This document shows positions 22,650 to 35,050 of a stretch of DNA of 64,000 bases, one piece after another (position 1 is the stretch's first letter; every line of letters begins with the position of its first letter). The stretch is from Brachyhypopomus gauderio (Eukaryota; Chordata; Actinopteri; Gymnotiformes; Hypopomidae). Both the position numbers and the translations under genes were made by a program. Location: contig NC_135219.1 of the NCBI RefSeq assembly GCF_052324685.1, positions 22,599,316 through 22,663,315 of the forward strand, read 5' to 3'. The notes under the pieces were generated by a model, which was not told the DNA's origin, made no database searches, and saw only the letters and a list, made by a program, of their open reading frames with translations.

Positions 22650-24689
22650 GAGATGTTTGTGTATTTCTTACTGTGCCTGCACTTTAAATGAAAGAGAGAG
22701 GAAGAAAGTCAAACGTTTTTAACATTTTGAATTAGCAGAAAGCTAAATCCTTAAACTCAGAAGGCCTTTTAAATAAGGAGCACAGATTTTAGCGAATCAC
22801 ATCAGGTTTAACATGCCTAGGAGCTCTGCTCTTTTTGCACTTTGAAATACTAACACATCATGATAACTGTTGTCATGGTGACTATAGATATATATTGTTC
22901 TATGATTGTTATTTTCTGTTGACATATCCTGAGGTAACTGTGCAGAATGTAATTTATCACATGCACAAGGAACAAGGATCTATAGTCTTTTTGTTGTTTG
23001 GTATGTGTAATGTGACTTTTCAATGAGGAGTCTTAAAAAATGAAAAAGCTACGACTCACAAAATTACTTTTGTATTCTATAGCCAGGGCTTAATTTGAGC
23101 CGGATCCTGCCGGAACAGGATCCAGGAACTCTTTCATTTTGAAGGGTGTGTTCCGGGAACTGTCTGCCTCGATCCAGTAACTTTCAAGCCTACTAATTAT
23201 AAGTTATGAAGAAATCTGTATGCACTTCTGCACTTAAACACTTATAAAACACATGTAAATAATTTAAAAGTAATTTATATATACAAATTGGCTTGTTATT
23301 TTAACATTTGTGTGCCTAAGCGTTTTGTGATCTGGTGACATTGTGATTTTGTTTTGCGATCCGGTGACATTGTTGGCCTCTGACCCCTTGTCTCATGCCG
23401 CTGTTTGCGTTCTGGCATCGTTTGATTTTCAAAGTAAGCACTGTGTATAGCTAATAAGTGTAATGGCACAGTATTAACTTAACTCATTCTGTCAATAAAA
23501 GCTTGTTACTCCTATGATTGCAATTATATTTTTGTATGTGATAAAAACAATTGACAAACACATATAAAAACCAGAGGGCAGCAGATCATGTGAAAATATA
23601 ATATTTGTGTAATTCTCAACTTTTGGCCATGACTGTAGACCAGGATAATGACACTACAGAATTTCTTCACAGAGCCTCAGCCATGGGAGTCAAGAGCACA
23701 CCACCTGAAACAAAATTCAAGACAAAATGAGTCCCGCCTGTATATTTACAAAGTACGGTGATAAAGCTATTGAATCAGTTTCTTTAACATCCCCCCCCCC
23801 CATCAGACTCCACCATGTCAAGAGTAGAGGTGCACTTTTCTCGCCACAGACATTCAGAGCCCAGTGCAAAATCATCACAGGAGGAAACCTTCAGACTCCA
23901 GATTCAAGACTTAGTCAATCACGTACCTCATCCCCAGGATGCATGGACGATGTCCCCTGAAAGAGAAAACAATTGTCTTAGATTAACAGTCATGGCCTTT
24001 TATTCTGAATTGGTCTTATGCTTGTTTCCCGTGTTAGACATCTGTGACCACTGAATTCTGTAACCAGAGACCACCATGCATGTGTCGTCAAGAAATAAGG
24101 TAGGGTCAAATCCTGTTAACTGCACATGGGTACTCAATCGTTGATTGTAGTTTATAAGGAAATTAAAGCTCATTTCAAAATGAATTATTTATTTAGTGTG
24201 TATTTCTTGATTAAGATATGTGCTTGTATATATATTCTTAGATATTTGTTAATGACATATTTGGCATTCTTAGCGAGGAGCAAAGTAAATTTTTCATTGT
24301 ATCTAAGGAAACCTGTTCCCTCTGTGCATGACAAACTCTGAATTTGAAAAGATTAGGTAGGCCTAAATGACATTTTCACGCATGCAGACAATTGTGTTTT
24401 ACGTTGCATGAAAAAAATCTGTTGATTCTAAAGCTTTTGGTTAAACGTCAGCTTATTATTCATTTCTTATTTTCTACTAACAAATGCCTAGGGTGGTTCG
24501 TACGTTTGATAAACATTTCTTTTCTGACAAGAAGTAGCACTATCCAACTCCAATATTTATGAGTCTCTTGAACAGAAGTTGATGGTCACCAATACCGGTG
24601 CATCACCGGTTAAGGATGCCCTCGCCGGAATACCGAAAGGGTTCGCCCTGAAATATTAATAATCCCCTCAGTCTCTGCCATGTCATTAG
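22650..24689. other. Intergenic, no gene recognised
   Basis: AT-rich sequence with a C-run near 23,792 and a palindromic GGATCCTGCC..GGAACAGGATCC stretch near 23,100-23,130. Short frames at 23,727-24,054 have no recognisable domain and no consistent splice borders. Confidence 0.5.
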
Positions 24690-25446
24690 TACACTGTAAA
24701 AAAAAACATTTTTTTACAGATATTTACTGTAAATAAATACAGTATTTTTCTGTCTTTTTCATAATAAGAGAATATACCTGTAAAATACAGGAAAATGACT
24801 TTTTTTAAGAAAACTCCTTTAAATATACAGTCAAAGTCTGTAAATTTAAATTACAAGAATTTCTTGTTTTATAACAGGATTGTATATTTTTTTAAGGGTC
24901 TTGAGTTTTAATTTAGTAGTTATCAGTGTAAAAATACAGTTTTCAGTGTAAAAACACAGAACAATGCCTTTTGTAACTTCACAGTAATTTTCCATTTTCA
25001 AACAGTAAATTCATGGCATATTAAAATTGCATGTTATCAAAGAAATTATACTTAACCAAAAACAGCAGCCTAACATCTACATTTGACCAAAGCTGGAATT
25101 ATAATGAATTAAGATTTGAAGTAAAATATTATGTTAAATTTCCCATTTCCAATTGTCTAAATATACATAATAACTCTGCTACCAAACCAGCTGTAAATTG
25201 AATCACATACACTAAGTACTGAACAACAGCCTTTTATTTGAAATGACATTTAAAGCAACAAGTTTAGAACGCAATACTGCTCCACTCTGCACAAGCAAGT
25301 GAATAAAATATTTGGTCCCTCAATCCTCAATCCCGGGCAATCAAGGGCTTTTCGTGAGAAGACGCAAAGATATAAGGCATTAGGAGATTTTTTTCAGAAA
25401 GGCCCATAAAAAAAAACTTTGCAATATATAGCAATAAGTTTGCAGA

Positions 25447-25502
25447 AGGGGGGGGGGGGGGGGGGGGGTCAGAGAAAGAGAAGGAGAGAGAGAGAGAGAA
25501 GA
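25447..25502. repeat. G-run followed by GA microsatellite
   Basis: About 22 G residues, a short spacer, then (GA)n. Another long G-run is at about 37,231-37,250. Confidence 0.85.
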
Positions 25503-26212
25503 GATCGACCCATCCTTACATTCATCCATCAGGAAACAGATCAGCAAACAGTTCTGTGTGGTGATTGGACAGAATCGTGGGTGCCTGGTCTGTTCAGCCA
25601 ATGAATGCCGAGAATCACTAGTTTGAATTTGAGCGCCAGGTGCCTGGAGACGTTACGTTCTGTTATTCACGGAATCGCAGGTAAAGACGAGCCCGACTGA
25701 AGCACCGAAGCACAGAAACACCAGTTCACGCCAAGTGTCTGTGTTCAATATCAACTGAAGGTACGTCTTAGTTTTATTATTTTTTTCAAAAATCGCTGCT
25801 TTGCCGGGAGTGTTTAATTATTTTATTATGAGTAGCATTCTGACAAGTTGTTGTCTGACAGTTGTGTTATAGTAGTTTTGGTTTCCAACAGGTTTTAGCC
25901 AGTTTATTTTAATCTGTTCATGGCGTTTTTTACCACATTATTTAATGGTTGGTTATTTTCAAAACGCCCAATCTTAACGTCTTCACGTTCTCATGTTCGT
26001 CCTGGAATTACAAGAGGCTCGTATTTGTTAAGGTAATACAGGAGAACTGTTCAGTCAGACAGTTGTGAAACGAAGTAGTTTCAATTTCAAGCATTTTCAA
26101 GTACTTTAGCCTAAATTCAATCACTTTTCAAACCTGAAACACAAAGCAACATTAAAATTCATCAGGTAAATGTTTCTTCCCGTTTTTGAGGGGTCTTGCT
26201 TTATAACTACCA
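25500..26212 (+). repeat. Inverted repeat segment X (partner 30,805-31,525)
   Basis: The reverse complement of 30,805-31,525 matches this segment. It contains CCAAT-like boxes and an exon-like stretch ending ctgaag|gtacgt near 25,760, which may be a non-coding first exon of a mobile element. The inner part (25,760-26,212) is also shared with the hAT-like repeats at 36.6, 37.6, 61.9 and 62.8 kb. Confidence 0.75.
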
Positions 26213-26224
26213 GGTTCTCGAGGT

Positions 26225-28130
26225 TGAAAAGATTTATATTAAATGGGATTCTAAAATATAAACAATAATGTGAACTAACAGCACTAGTTATCTTATATCA
26301 TTCTCAGTTTATTGTGTAGTATGGACTGTAGCAGCACGTGCCAATTAAAAGGTTCAGATTAGGATTGCTTTGGAAAAATGTTTCTTTGTTTCATTTACAC
26401 ACCCAGTAGAAAATCAACAACTTGAAAAATTTAGCTACACTGAATATGCTTCTACAACGAGAACTTTTAATTGGCTAATACAAAGCACAAGGGCCAATCA
26501 CAGAATCTAATACTTCAATAATCGTTACAGATCATAAAAGGGCTTACACACAGTTGTTTAAGGCATTTTCAACAGTAACAGTAAGATGGTAAGGGTGCTG
26601 AAATTATTTTAAGAATTGCACCTAGCTATATGAAATGATCACATCAAATATCTCATAGAACAACATCACTTCATTATCACTGTGCACTTGTGTTCAGTCC
26701 CAGTTCACTCACTGTTAGCTGTCACTACATAACAGTTTATCATTAACTTTATCAAAAAAGATGTCGTATTAGGACACATCCAGAAGGAAGAAAATTCCAT
26801 AACTCCAGGTTTTGAACATTATGGCAGTTTCTCTCAATGATCTTGTTAGGCATCTGTCACATAGGGCTACGCCCCCTCTCCTACCTGTCACTCCAGTTTC
26901 CCTGTTCCTCGTGTCTGTAGTTCCTTGCCGGTTAGTCCCGCCCAGCTTGTCTGTTTCTATGGTTTCCCATTGTCTTCCACACCCTTGTCATCAGTGTTGT
27001 CACCTGGTCCTAGTCTAGTCCTGTGTATTTATAGTCCTTGTATTTCCCATGTCTGGTTATCGGTTGTTTTGTGCATTCATGTTCCTTGTGATCTCTAACG
27101 TTCGTAGTTTTCTGTTTCATGTCTCGTTGTTTTCCCCATGATCTCCGTGTGTTCCTGCCTGGTCCGTGAGTCCTCCTAGTTGTGTTTGTAATTCATGTCC
27201 GGATTGCCTGCCCGTTTTGACCCGCGCCTGTTACCTTGACCACGTCTTTGGAATTCCTTAGAATAAATCTCGCTCTCCTCGGCGTTTGTGTCCGCCTCCC
27301 TGTTCTGCCTCACACAGATCGTTACAGCATCATTAAACCAGTGCCCACTGCCGCATCTGTGAAAAGAGAAAATCAAATGTTTCTGTTTTAACCTGTAGGC
27401 TATATAGTAATTCTGGGACATTGTGTGCACTTTTTAATCAATTTAGAATGCATAACATTGTAACGTAAAATGCAAAACAATTCTGAAATCACAATAACCC
27501 CAAATATCAGACAGTTTTGTTTGACATCCAGGAAGATACGAGGCATGTTGGTCAGAATTGGGCCTGATTTTGGCAGCTGTGTATGGTTTTGACTCGTACC
27601 TACATTTTTACAGGGCTTGCAGCTGTAGAGTTCTTGCCCCATTATTCAGTTTCTAAAGTGAACCCATCCATTTCTGACCAGGCTTTTATTAGGGTTCACA
27701 CACATAGTGTGGGAAACCTATTGTAATTGCTCGAATTTTTCTTCTTTTTTCTTATTATTATTTTTCTACTGATAAAACGCATACTGCAGCCTAGACCGTA
27801 AGGCCCAGAGACACCAAACTTGGCAGAATGGTGTAGTCTCTTTGGAGTTTGTGATTGCTTAAAGTGGAACAACTTTCAAAAGTGACTGCACATAAGCTCA
27901 TCATGGGACCATTTAAAAGTCATACAAATGTTTGTATACATAACCAGAAAACAGCTGTTTATCAAGTTAAGTAGTGAAATAGTATTACTCATACTGGTGC
28001 CTTGATCTCGTGTGCACATACTAGTCTTGAAAGAGGAGTTAGCAAAGAACATAGTAGAGGTGAAACAAGTGTAGATAGGGTGATGTGTCTGAAGATAGAA
28101 GTAGAAGGTCTGACATTGAATGTTGAAGTT
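26225..28130 (+). repeat. Inverted repeat segment Y (partner 31,545-35,510)
   Basis: Matches the minus strand of 31,545-33,040 plus 35,403-35,510 (the partner is split by an LTR element). It includes a solo LTR and the start of an RTE LINE fragment. The partner has lost about 200 bp at the LTR 3' end. Confidence 0.75.
26855..27326 (+). mobile_element. Solo LTR
   Basis: Runs from TGTCACATAGGGC to GATCGTTACA, 472 bp, with AATAAA near 27,262 and a perfect 5-bp target duplication gcatc at 26,850-26,854 and 27,327-27,331. No internal region is present. A 3'-truncated inverted copy is at 32,160-32,503. Confidence 0.9.
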
Positions 28131-29075
28131 TTGGAAGGATCTAGATGAAGTGAAAGTATTCCCAGTGAGGAGAGAGTGGTGATTGTAACAGACCTATATG
28201 GACATGGTGAAGGAAACAGATGATGAGGAAGCAATGGGTAGGTTTGGTGTCAAGGAAAGGAACCAGGAAGGACAGATGGTGGTGGATTCTGCCAAGAGGA
28301 TGGAAATGGCTGTAGTCAACACTTATTTCCAAAAAGGAACATAGGGTGACCTATGAGAGTGGAGGGAGGAGTACACAAGTAGACTACATTCTGTGTAGAA
28401 GACAAAACACGACAGAGATTGGAGACTATAAGATTGTGACAGGAGAGAGCGTGGCCAAACAGCATCGTATGGTGGTGTGTAGAATGATGTCAAAAAAACG
28501 TCAAACCAGAGAAGACCAAATGGTGGAAACTGAAGAAGGAAGGAATGTGGTAAAGAGTTAATAGAGGAGCTGTTAAAGGCGCTGGCTTAGACTTGTTAAG
28601 GATAGGAATTGTAATGTTTTAACAAGTGAGGAGAGTGTGATGAGAAGATGGAAGGAGTACTTTGAGGAGCTAATGAATGAAGAAAATGAAATGGAACAAA
28701 GAGTAGAGTTTGGAAAGTTTTGGAGGGGATGAAGAAGGGAAGGCAGATGGACCTGATGACATACCAGGAGAGATAGCAGTGAGGTCTTTGACTCAACTAT
28801 TCAATGGTACGGTTGAGAGTGAGAAAATGCCAGAGGAATGGAGGAGAGGTGTGCTGGTACCCATTTTTAAGAACAAGGGTGATGTACAGAGTTGTAACAA
28901 CTACAATGGAATTAAGTTGATGAGCCACACATTGAAGATCTGGGAGAGAGTTGTAGAAGCTAGACTTAGACAAGAGGGAACTATTTGTGAGCAGCAGGGT
29001 GTCATGCCAAGAAAGAGCACCACAGATGCCAACTTTGCTTTGAGGATGGACAAGTACCGGTAGGGTCAGAAAGAA
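27990..29075 (+). pseudogene. RTE-type LINE fragment (endonuclease and reverse transcriptase)
   Basis: Endonuclease-end words RVMCLKIEVEGLTLNV and STQVDYILCRR are followed, after a frame change, by reverse transcriptase words (ADGPDDIP, MPEEWRRGVLVPIFKNKGD, CNNYNGIKLMSH, TTDANFALRMDKYR). These are typical of the RTE/BovB-like LINEs and of CFDP2-like endonuclease copies. Several frameshifts and stops are present, and the catalytic YxDD part is absent, so the copy is dead. The first 130 bp recur inverted at 31,545-31,700. Confidence 0.8.
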
Positions 29076-29812
29076 TTCCACTGAGTGCTGTCTGCTTTTA
29101 GAGCTTGTCAAAGCAAGCTATGAACAAAAGGGAAAGATCTGACTTATTTTTATATTCCCTCATTCCGTACATGGAAAAAACAATACCACACTGGCAAAGG
29201 GTACTGGTTTGCGTTATTTTTAAGGAGGCTGCCGGTCTAATTAATTTACATTTCAACACTTTAACATTGTTGGATATCCTGATATCGATGTGAAACACAA
29301 TAAATTAAGATTCAAATACAGAAATGTAATGTCTCTCTGAACAGCAGCATGTTAATTTGTTTTGTTTTTTACTGTGTAATGAATCCAGAATAATTCCAAA
29401 TATTTTGCAGGTTTATTCAACAATAGATGAAATCTAAAATTAGATAACACGTGTACAAGTAATAATAGTGCAAACATTTTGTGCAAGGCTGTGTTCTCTC
29501 AACATTTAGTAATAATAAATAATAATAAAACATAAGTAAATAATAGAAAAATAAGGTTAAAGAATAAAATACAAACAAAAGCTCTCGTTTCTGGTAATAG
29601 CACAAACTTTTTATAGCTAGAGCTCAGCATCACAAAAGCAACATAGCCAACATAAAAGCACAAAAACTTGCAGTTTTTTCTAAAAGTTAGGTATACTCTG
29701 TAAAATGCTGTTTGTCTGTACAACCTAAAAAAAGACATTAGAAGTATTTATTTAAAGTTGATTAAACACTTGGCCTGGCTGTGCTCATTTTAACTATGTT
29801 TATACTTTCGAG

Positions 29813-30728
29813 TAGGGTGACCAGATGTCCCGCTTTGTGCGGGACAGTCCCGCTATTTCATTACTTTTCACGTGTCCCGCAAATTGAGACATTGTCCCGC
29901 ATTGTTATAGCCTGCCAGACACCGGTTTTGAAATGCGTGTTTTTTTTTTTTTATCAATGTCTGTGTGTGTGGGAAAAGCGGTGATGGCTGTCATCAGGGG
30001 CGGGGCGGGCTGAATGCAGGCGTAGGGCACGCCCACCAACACAAACCAGTGCAAATCAGGGGTGGGTTTCCCGAAATGTTCGTAGTGCTAAGTACTTCGT
30101 AACCTCGTATGAAACGTACGAGGTTAAGAAGTACTTAGCGCTACGAATGTTTCGGGAAACCCACACCAGGTCAGAACAGCACCTACATGCAGCTATGGAG
30201 GACAGGGAGGAAAACAGGACTCGATCTAAAAAACGAAAATGTAGCTATAACAGAGACTGGGAAACTATTTACCCCTGGGTGAAACCAGTGCAAGGTGACT
30301 CTTGTAAAGTTTTTTGTGACGTTTGTTTGAGTCATTTTTCCGTTTCACACGGAGGTGAATATGATGTGAAAAGACACAGACAATGCGAGACTTCCCAGTC
30401 TATGCATACGTTCCTGCTAAAACCCAAACTAGATTCAAGGGTAGATAAAGTAACAGCAGCTGAACTAGCGTTTACCACACTGTGAAACACTCCCTATCAT
30501 ACAGGTCAGAATTTATTTTTTTAATTTTTATTAAGTTTCATTTATTTATATATATAAACACATTATTATTTGCAGTTTTATGTGCTAAAGGGGCAGAATA
30601 GAGATGTTTAATTTATTATTTAAAAAAATAAATTACACACTATTTTATCTCGATGCATTGGTGTCCCACATTGTCCCACACAAACATAGTTTGTCCCACA
30701 TCTGGTAAATTGGAATCTGGTCACCCTA
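29813..30728 (+). mobile_element. hAT element (TAGGGTGACCAGA) with BED finger frame
   Basis: The ends TAGGGTGACCAGATGTCCCG and its inverted partner ggaatctggtcacccta are flanked by a perfect 8-bp target duplication ctttcgag (29,805-29,812 and 30,729-30,736). At 916 bp it is too short for a full hAT transposase. A perfect-looking hairpin near 30,070-30,165 (cccgaaa..cttcgtaacc / gaggttaagaag..tttcggg) lies just before the coding fragment. Confidence 0.9.
30147..30485 (+). pseudogene. BED zinc finger fragment of a hAT transposase
   Basis: 112-residue frame with a basic start (KKRKCSYNRDWETIYPW), a CxxC pair (FCDVCLSHF), SHGGEYDVKRH and a further His/Cys: a BED finger. The frame ends shortly after, and no catalytic domain follows inside the element. 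The same layout is found at 746-1,045. Confidence 0.65.
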
Positions 30729-30804
30729 CTTTCGAGACTGACCGTAGCGCGCGACTCCGCACAACTCGCGTCACATTCTTTGCAATGTTGTCCATAAGAT
30801 ATGT

Positions 30805-31525
30805 GGTAGTTATAAAGAAACACCCCTCAAAAACGGGAAGGAACATTTACCTGACCAATTTTAATGTTGCTTTGTGTTTCAGGTTTGAAAAGTGCTGGAA
30901 TTTAGGCTAAAGTACTTGAAAATGGTTGAAATTGAAACTACCTCGTTTCACAACTGTCTGACTAAACAGTTCTCCTGTATTACGTTAACAAATACGAGCC
31001 TCTTGTAATTCCAGGACGAAACATGAGAACGTGAAGACGTTAAGATTGGGCGTTTTGAAAAAAATAAACAACCATTAAATAATGTGATAAAAAACGCCAT
31101 GAACAGATTAAAATAAACTGGTTAAAACACGTTAGAAACCAAAACTACTAAAACACAACTGTCAGACAACAACTTGTCGTCAGAATGCTACTCATAATAA
31201 AATAATTAAACACTCCCAGCAAAGCAGCGATTTTTGAAAAAAATAATAAAACTAAGACGTACCTTCAGTTGATATTGAACACAGACACTTGGCGTGATCT
31301 GGTGTTTCTGTGTTTCGGTGCTTCAGTCGGGCTCGTCTTTACCTGCGATTCCGTGAATAACGGAACGGAACGTCTCCAGGCACCTGGCGCTCAAATTCAA
31401 ACTAGTGATTCTCGGCATTCATTGGCTGAACAGACCAGGCACCCACGATTCTGTCCAATCACCACACAGAACTGTTTGCTGATCTGTTTCCTGATGGATG
31501 AATGTATGGATGGGTCGATCTCTCT
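30805..31525 (-). repeat. Inverted repeat segment X' (partner 25,500-26,212)
   Basis: Reverse complement of X, joined on its high side to a short piece of RTE LINE sequence (about 31,545-31,700) that belongs to segment Y'. Confidence 0.75.
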
Positions 31526-32159
31526 CTCTCTCTCTTTTTCTTCTTCCTCACATCCAACCTGTGGAGCATAACCACTGGCAACATTCAATGTCAGACCTTC
31601 TACTTCTATCTTCAGACACATCACCCTATCTACACGTGTTTCACCTCTACGATGTTCTTTGCTAACTCCTCTTTCAAGACTAGTATGTGCACACAAATCA
31701 AGGCACCAGTATGAGTAATACTATTTCACTACTTAACTTGATAAACAGCTATTTTTTCTGGTTATGTATACAAACATTTGTATGACTTTTAAATGGTCCC
31801 ATGATGAGCTTATGTGCAGTCACTTTTGAAAGTTGTTCCACTTTAAGCAATCACAAACTCCAATAAAAGCCTGGTCAGAAATGGATGGGTTTACTTTAGA
31901 AACTGAATAATGGGGCAAGAACTCTACAACTGCAAGCCCTGTAAAAATGTCAAAAAAACCATACACAGCTGCCAAAATCAGGCCCAATTCTGACCAACAT
32001 GCCTCGTATCTTCCTGGATGTCAAACAAAACTGTCTGATATTTAGGGTTATTGTGATTTCAGAATTGTTTTGCATTTTACGTTACAATGTTATGCATTCT
32101 AAATTGATTAAAAAGTGCACACGATGTCCCAGAATTACTACATGATCCGGACAATCCGG

Positions 32160-32503
32160 ACATGAATTACAAACACAACTAGTAGGACTCTCGGACCAGG
32201 CAGGAACACACGGAGATCATGGGGAAAACAACGAGACATGAAACGGAAAACTACGAACGTTAAAGATCACAAGGAACATGAATGCACAAAACAACCGATA
32301 ACCAGACATGGGAAATACAAGGACTATAAATACACAGGACTAGACTAGGACCAGGTGACAACACTGATGACAAGGGCGTGGAAGACAATGGGAAACCATA
32401 GAAACAGACAAGCTGGGCGGGACTAACGGGCAAGGAACTACAGACACAAGGAACAGGAAAACTGGAGTGACAGGTAGGAGAGGGGGCGTAGCCCTACGTG
32501 ACA
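32160..32503 (-). mobile_element. Truncated solo LTR copy
   Basis: Minus-strand copy of 26,855-27,210 within segment Y'. The 5' target-duplication side (gcatc) is kept, and about 120 bp of the 3' end are missing. Confidence 0.75.
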
Positions 32504-33040
32504 GATGCCTAACAAGATCATTGAGAGAAACTGCCATAATGTTCAAAACCTGGAGTTATGGAATTTTCTTCCTTCTGGATGTGTCCTAATACGACATCTT
32601 TTTTGATAATGTTAATGATAAACTGTTATGTAGTGACAGCTAACAGTGAGTGAACTGGGACTGAACACAAGTGCACAGTGATAATGAAGTGATGTTGTTC
32701 TATGAGATATTTGATGTGATCGTTTCATATAGCTAGGTGCAATTCTTAAAATAATTTCAGCACCTTTACCATCTTACTGTTACTGTTGAAAATGCCTTAA
32801 ACAACTGTGTGTAAGCCCTTTTATGATCTGTAACGATTATTGAAGTATTAGATTCTGTGATTGGCCCTTGTGCTTTGTATTAGCCAATTTAAAGTTCTCG
32901 TTGTAGAAGCATATTCAGTGTAGCTAAATTTTTCAAGTTGTTGATTTTCTACTGGGTTTCTAAATGAAACAAAGAAACATTTTTCCCAAGCAATCCTAAT
33001 CTGAATCTTTTAATTGGCACGTGCTGCTACAGTACATACT

Positions 33041-33392
33041 TGTGACGCTGGCGTGCCGGAGGAAGGAGGAGACACGACGAGCGTCTTGGAGTGATACACA
33101 GAACGTTTATTAAACAAAAACACGCAAAGCCCAGCACAGATGGTGCAAGCACGCCGACGCGAATGCTTGCACGGGCATGAACTTTAGACAAAGACGAGCA
33201 CAAGACACTGCGCGAACGCACATTAAATAGGTGATTAACACAGACCCTCGTGATCTCGAGACAAGGCACAGGTGAGACTACGAACACGCTCACAGACAAC
33301 CCACACCCACGGAAGTACATATATGGACACAACGACACGCAGACAACGTAACGGCACGCCCACAGGGAAGGGTCCGGAGCTGTTCCGTAACA
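33041..33392 (-). repeat. LTR (3' LTR in element orientation)
   Basis: 352 bp, direct copy of 35,051-35,402. It supplies the last part of the long minus-strand frame. Confidence 0.92.
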
Positions 33393-35032
33393 GAACCCCC
33401 CGCCAGGGGCTCGCTACTCCCGGAGCTTCCCGCGCAGCCGGATAGCCCCGAACCAACACCGACGGGCAGGTCCGGAGCCGCCGGGATCACGAGCCTCCGA
33501 GAGCCATCACCCCCGACGGCGGGAACCGCCGTGCGCAGCTCTAGAACACCCTCCCTGGGAAGACGGGAAAATACATTAAACAATGGCACGCTGACAAACA
33601 CACACACTGGCACATGAAACACAAGAGGAACGAACGAGAAAAGGAAATTAGGGAGACACAGGGGAACAGACGAACATATAGGGACAGACAGCCATGGGAC
33701 CGCTCCTCCCGCTAGCAAGCTTGCAGCCAGCGGCGCAAATCCCCCTGGGGCAGCGGGATAGACCGGAGGCGTGATCCCTCCGGTCGGGACAGTTCCCCCA
33801 GCACACGCAGCGCTGGGTGTTGCTCCGTGCGCACTTGCGCCCTCCTGCGGTGATCGCGGCGTTTCTGCCGCTCCTCCAGGCGCCACCGGAGGAGCCCTCT
33901 TTCGCCGCACGCTGGCGGTCCTACGAGGCGGCGGTCGTGCAGCTTTTCTGGGCACCACCGGAGGTCTTCCCCGTCGCCCTGTGTTGGCTGCTGTACGAGG
34001 CGGCGTTTTAGCCGCTCCTCTGGGCACCACTGGAGGTCGTGTCTTTTGCCGCAAACCGGTGGCGGTTCGAGGAGTCCCTGTCGGAGCCCTCGACCTCCAC
34101 TCCTGGCCGCTGGCAAAGCCAGTCTCCCCTCGTACCTCTCGGGGTAGCGGCTTCTCGTCCCCTGCTGTCTCCATCTCCTCTTCCTCGGAGAGCTCCTGGT
34201 CCACAGCCATTGGCTCCTCGGAGTCAGGATAGCGCGACCAGCTCATCTCGCTCCCCTCCAAGGGAGCACAAGGGACCTTCTCTCTGTCTGGGCACCCCTT
34301 CTCCAACCTAACGGTCTCTTCGGAGCAGACAGAGAGGCCGTCTTCCTCCTCACCGTAGGGTGCGGTGGGCACCGACCACTCTGACGGCGTTGGGCTGACG
34401 CCTTCTTTCCCACCGTAGCAGACGGTGGGAACGGAGTACTCAGACGGCGGAGGGCTGACGTCATCCTCGCTCCCGTCGTAGCAGACGGTGGGAGCAGAAT
34501 ACACAGACGATGGAGGGCTGACGTCTTCCTCTCTCCTGCCGTAGCAGACAGTAGGAGTGGAGTACACGGATGGCGTGTAGCAGGCTCTGTCGCCTGTCTC
34601 CTCTTCTCCCGACTCTTCACTCTCTGTGTCGAGCTCGGGAGGGGTCGCCGCTACCATACCCGCGTACGCCACCAGAGGGCCCTCTTCGCCCTCATCACCG
34701 CTTGCCGGGGGGGAGGACTCCCTTCTCAATGCGCGGAGACCCTCTCGCCATGCAGCTTCAAAGAAGGGGTCCTCTCTCGTATCCTCCTCAGGGTACGCCG
34801 GGGGTGGAGAGCAGTGATTCCCCTCCCACACCCTCTGTGCGGCCAGCCGGAAAACTTCGGCCCCTTCCTCACTTTCGGCCGCCAGAGCCTGATGCAGCAG
34901 GTACGCACAAACCGGATCCTGCTGCTTCACCCCTACTGGGACGGGGGTGTCGAGGTGGCGTGCAGGGGAAGAAGAGTGGTGGTGTTTCGCCTTCTTCTTC
35001 CCTTTCTTACGCGCAGATGTGTAACCCGGCAT
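33290..35032 (-). CDS. Repeat-rich protein of the short LTR element, function unknown
   Basis: A single open frame of about 580 residues from ATG at 35,032-35,030 (MPGYTSARKKGKKKAK), 19 bases inside the 5' LTR; the upstream Met in the LTR is not needed. Visible: a lysine-rich start, an acidic middle, four imperfect repeats of about 20 residues with the core YSxPTVCYG, then three basic repeats with core RPPVVPR..A, and a hydrophobic tail that may come from reading the GC-rich end and LTR. No CCHC knuckle, protease, reverse transcriptase or integrase motif. The length of the open frame in a GC-rich sequence could be partly chance, but the in-frame peptide repeats argue for past translation. It could be a highly diverged gag or a captured gene. 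Not identified. Confidence 0.5.
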   Translation of the reverse strand: MPGYTSARKKGKKKAKHHHSSSPARHLDTPVPVGVKQQDPVCAYLLHQALAAESEEGAEVFRLAAQRVWEGNHCSPPPAYPEEDTREDPFFEAAWREGLRALRRESSPPASGDEGEEGPLVAYAGMVAATPPELDTESEESGEEETGDRACYTPSVYSTPTVCYGRREEDVSPPSSVYSAPTVCYDGSEDDVSPPPSEYSVPTVCYGGKEGVSPTPSEWSVPTAPYGEEEDGLSVCSEETVRLEKGCPDREKVPCAPLEGSEMSWSRYPDSEEPMAVDQELSEEEEMETAGDEKPLPREVRGETGFASGQEWRSRAPTGTPRTATGLRQKTRPPVVPRGAAKTPPRTAANTGRRGRPPVVPRKAARPPPRRTASVRRKRAPPVAPGGAAETPRSPQEGASAHGATPSAACAGGTVPTGGITPPVYPAAPGGFAPLAASLLAGGAVPWLSVPICSSVPLCLPNFLFSFVPLVFHVPVCVFVSVPLFNVFSRLPREGVLELRTAVPAVGGDGSRRLVIPAAPDLPVGVGSGLSGCAGSSGSSEPLAGGSVTEQLRTLPCGRAVTLSACRCVHICTSVGVGCL

Positions 35033-35050
35033 CCTTACGGCTCGTCTTTC

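Noticed and set aside
26812..27018. 68-codon frame, repeated inverted at 32,340-32,546
   Set aside because: It lies inside an LTR and is C-rich low-complexity; conservation is due to the duplication.
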